From positions 4,697,053 through 4,761,052 of the forward strand of contig JANVCC010000030.1 in NCBI GenBank assembly GCA_025345505.1: 64,000 bases of DNA, given 5' to 3'. The DNA comes from Todiramphus chloris collaris (Eukaryota > Chordata > Aves > Coraciiformes > Alcedinidae). The notes below the pieces were generated by a model. The model had not been told where the DNA came from and made no database searches. It saw only the letters and a list, made by a program, of their open reading frames with translations. Below are positions 60,818 through 64,000 of the stretch, in pieces; position 1 is the first letter of the stretch, and the number at the start of each line of letters is the position of its first letter. The position numbers and the translations under genes are program-made.

Positions 60818-63800
60818 CTGCCCTTTTGGTGTATCCCCACAGCCCAGTTGGTTTCCCACCCAGCCTCTTCCTGACAACGCTCCCTGGGCACGAAACCTGC
60901 CTCTGTGCTGTCCTGTCTTCTTCCCTGGGAGTTCCCAAATGCCTGGGTTTGGAGAACTAGCACTGCTTCACAGTAGTGCTGTAGTAATTTATACCAGATT
61001 TCTAGCAGGGGTGGTTGGTTGAAAAAGGAGTTCCTTTTTCTTCTCTTGAAGTACTCATTATGGTGAGGATGTAGAGACCTGTACATGCTGCTATAACTCC
61101 TGGACAGCGCTGCACAGGACTCTACAGTGTCACACACTTATGCTCGAACTGGGACACCTTTCATCTTCTTAACCGCTGCCTTGTGGCCCTGCCCGAGCTC
61201 ATACGTGCTAATGTTACCCTCCATCCAGCATCCCAGTTATTCAGGCTTCCAGAAATAAAAGGCAGATTTAGGGCAGACTTAATTATGGCCTTTTTAATAA
61301 CTGGCAGATACCTGCAGTGCAAATAAACCCAAGTAGAATAAATGGGATTATAACTGTAGAGAAATTTGTCCTGGAGTTATTCCAGAAACTTCAAGCTGAT
61401 AAATATTAGGCACCAAACATAATAATTAGGCACTCTGTTACTGTGAAGGTTTAGGTTCAGAGTGCTTGAGTGTAATACTGTCACAGTAAAAAACTTAGGA
61501 CATTTTTATTTAATCTTTGTGGCAGGGGACATCATAAGCCCTTTGAGCACTTCCCTCTATAGAATTAACATTATATTCCATTTTTTTCTACAGGCATACA
61601 TCTACCCTTGTGACCTTAAGCTGTGGTTTTATAGTTGCATTTGTTGTAATGTTTAAAGGAAGACAATCAATACTTCAAGTTAAACCAGTGGTAAAACCTT
61701 AAGCTGAGTGAAGATGTGCAGCAGGTCTAAGCTCCTTATTCTTTGTCTTTTAGGCACTGCTGATGTCAAATGTCCTCCAAGCTGAACACATTCCTCTATA
61801 GTGTACCCTGTCCTTGCAAAGAATTCTTCCTTTTAAAGATAATTAGGGATAGCTCATACAGAATGGATGTGGTTTGACTGATTCATTTAAACCCACAGAA
61901 ATTCTTTCTGCATCACCAATTTTACTTTACCTACCCAATAACAAATATACCAAATGCAGTGGTGGATCTGAAGGTGGAGCTGGGAGAAACTGCAGAGCAG
62001 GACCAGAGACACAAGCAAGCAGAGAACAGTCAGGTCTAGGTGGCAATGAAAGGCTTTGTGGCAGCCTGAGCGACCAGAGACACCCTGGACTAGAGTTTCA
62101 GGCTCATGGGAAGCATTAGCCCAATGTGGTAAAGGTTCTTCGCTACCACAAGAATGTGACTGAGCTAACATGGAAAAAGCAGCAAGATAAAACCCAGGAG
62201 ATTAAAGCTCAAAATGTGTAATGCTGAGAAAAGGTGAGAGCTAAGTACTGACTGAAAAAGGGCTTGGAAACCTAAGCACAGATGTCACCTCTTCTTTGAT
62301 TTTCCTGCAGTTCAGAAAAACAGAACTTTGTACGCTGTCCACAGAAAATTAAAACTGCATCAAAGAAACATCTGCCTTCATCATCCATTCCTCTTAATAG
62401 GAGCATCCATAAACTGGTTCAGTGCTCAGGTTGTAAAGAGTAATTATAGCAATCTGTTAGAAAGAAAATAGACTGTATGTAGAGTAGGAATGGGAAATAT
62501 ATTGTGTTAACACATAATAAAAATAAAATGATCAGTATGAAAAAGAAGAAAAAAAAAATATTGCCTTGGATTTCATTCCCCAAGGGAGTGAAATCACCCT
62601 TTTCTGTCGCTTGACTATTCATGAACTTTCTGGTCATTCCCAATTTGTTACTACCCATGCTTTTTTGGACTCTGTTATGGCCATTACATTTATTTTTATA
62701 GCTGCTTTTATCCAAAGCATATGTTGTCAATGGCCTTGTGTCCTTATCTTCAGTGTTTTCAATTACACAATGTAGCATGGTACCTGGCAATTCCAAAGCA
62801 AATGTATCTTGGATGATAGATTACAAATGAAAAATTAATGCTCTGGGACATCGTAATAGCTTATTTCCACCCATGCTTCCTGCCAATGTGCCTCTACATG
62901 TCTCATACATGTATCCAAACAGATCAAAACATCAGTTAGTATATTCACTAAATTAAGTTTTTCTTTTAGTGCTGATAACAAGAAAATCGTCAAAAATGAT
63001 GAAGGTTCTTTATTGAACAGAAAAACTTATGTGGCAGTGATAGAAAACTGCCTTACATAGACCAGAAGATACTTGATTTTAGTCAGTCAGAAAGGAAATG
63101 GTAAAACAATTGAATATACTCTGATCTTCAAACAGAGGTTCTCCAGGGAAAGGGGAGAGTGTTCTTCTTCTCAGAGGTTAACAGCCTCATAATGCCCTTT
63201 TTGGTGACCTGATCCCTGATTTGTGACTAGTTTCCCTCCTTCTTTCTTTCCTTCCTTCCACACAGAAGAATAAAGCTGTACTTCTGCAGCTCTGAAGTCA
63301 CTGGGAGTTTAGATGTTGAATTTAATGCCGGAAGGAGCTTGCTAGTCACTTGTGTTTGGTGAGGGAGTAATCAGTTACAGAAAGCAGCAGTGTCCTGGCA
63401 TCACCAATACACAAACACCATGAACAGAAGCCAGGGCAGAATAAACTAATCCCCTTCCTGGCCACAGGAACATGCAGGTTGGTCCATGGAGGAAAAGCCA
63501 GACTGTCTTCAGCAGCAGCGCCTGCCGTGCAGCAAGATGCCAGCAAACTGTCAGAGCCCAGTCCTCTGTGCCAACTGTTTGATGGTTTCTGATGGTGCAG
63601 TAAGCACCCTGACCTACCACATCACCCAGATACTGTCCCATGGCATAGCTCAAAGTGTGTGCCTGGCAAATTTCTTACAGATGAGAGTTGACAAGGACCT
63701 CAGGATGTCACTTGTGATTCCCTTATAAACTATTCTGTGATCCAGCACTACCAGGCTGAACTCTAGAGAATCATTGACAAATTATTTACTCCATATAGGT

Positions 63801-63898
63801 GTATAAATTTGGGCTGGAGACATTTGCACTAATATCTATGATAATGAATTATAGGCTTAACTGATTGGCTTGAATTCACTTCTGATGCACTCTCTCAG
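60818..63898. other. Intergenic region, right part
   Basis: AT-rich sequence without a supportable gene. A pyrimidine tract at 63231-63259 (TTTC/TTCC units) is the only clear simple repeat. A possible exon follows at the right edge. Confidence 0.5.
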
Positions 63899-63951
63899 CC
63901 TCTGAAGCTCAGGATAACAAACTAAAAGAAGACCTTTTTCAAGCTAGACCG
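63899..63951 (+). other. Possible exon of an unidentified gene or transcript
   Basis: A 53-nt segment lies between an acceptor-like CTCTCTCAG and a good donor-like CCG|GTGAGC. In the frame that starts after two bases it reads SEAQDNKLKEDLFQARP without stops. I do not recognise the peptide, and a short open segment with plausible splice sites can arise by chance. Confidence 0.2.
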
Positions 63952-64000
63952 GTGAGCCACGGCTTTCCTCTTCACTGTATTCACATCTAATACTGGTGTT

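Noticed and set aside
47431..64000. Search for the syntenic neighbour SERPINI1 on the minus strand
   Set aside because: In mammals SERPINI1 faces the 3' end of GOLIM4, but I recognise none of its exons here. The neighbour is probably outside the window.
1..64000. CRISPR arrays, operons, phage or plasmid genes
   Set aside because: No regularly spaced repeats, no bacterial-type gene packing, and a clearly vertebrate exon-intron gene with bird LINEs.

Overview
This is vertebrate nuclear DNA, almost certainly from a bird. It has large introns, canonical GT-AG splicing, a CpG-island promoter, and many truncated CR1 LINE fragments ending in the bird-type ATTCTATGAT/ATTCTGTGAT tail. The species cannot be fixed from the sequence alone. 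There is no sign of bacterial, phage or CRISPR content.

The window holds one complete protein-coding gene on the + strand: GOLIM4 (Golgi integral membrane protein 4, also called GPP130 or GOLPH4). I rebuilt 16 coding exons between 11754 and 45706. Every junction has GT and AG and the reading frame is kept throughout. The joined CDS is 2088 nt and encodes 695 residues, against about 696 in mammals. The protein is a type II Golgi membrane protein: a 12-residue cytosolic tail, one signal-anchor helix, a lumenal coiled-coil stem (exons 1-8) and a long Glu/Gln-rich acidic tail (exons 9-16).

Layout: 1-10.7 kb is intergenic with one CR1 scrap, simple repeats and a perfect 19-bp hairpin. A CpG island/promoter lies at 10.72-11.94 kb and contains exon 1. 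Intron 1 (15.8 kb) carries several CR1 fragments and a short LTR-like element. Exons 2-16 cluster in 27.7-45.7 kb; their introns include another CR1 copy, a probable solo LTR and a 100-N assembly gap. The 3' UTR runs to paired AATAAA signals at 47.39-47.41 kb. The final 16.5 kb is gene-poor, with one CR1 copy and one possible exon-like segment at the far right edge.

I found no convincing new multi-gene system. The most notable observations are the fold-back element at 8258-8317, the 25-nt palindrome in intron 6, a possible intron in the 5' UTR, a lumenal domain without cysteines or N-glycosylation sequons, and the CpG-rich patch inside the 3' UTR.
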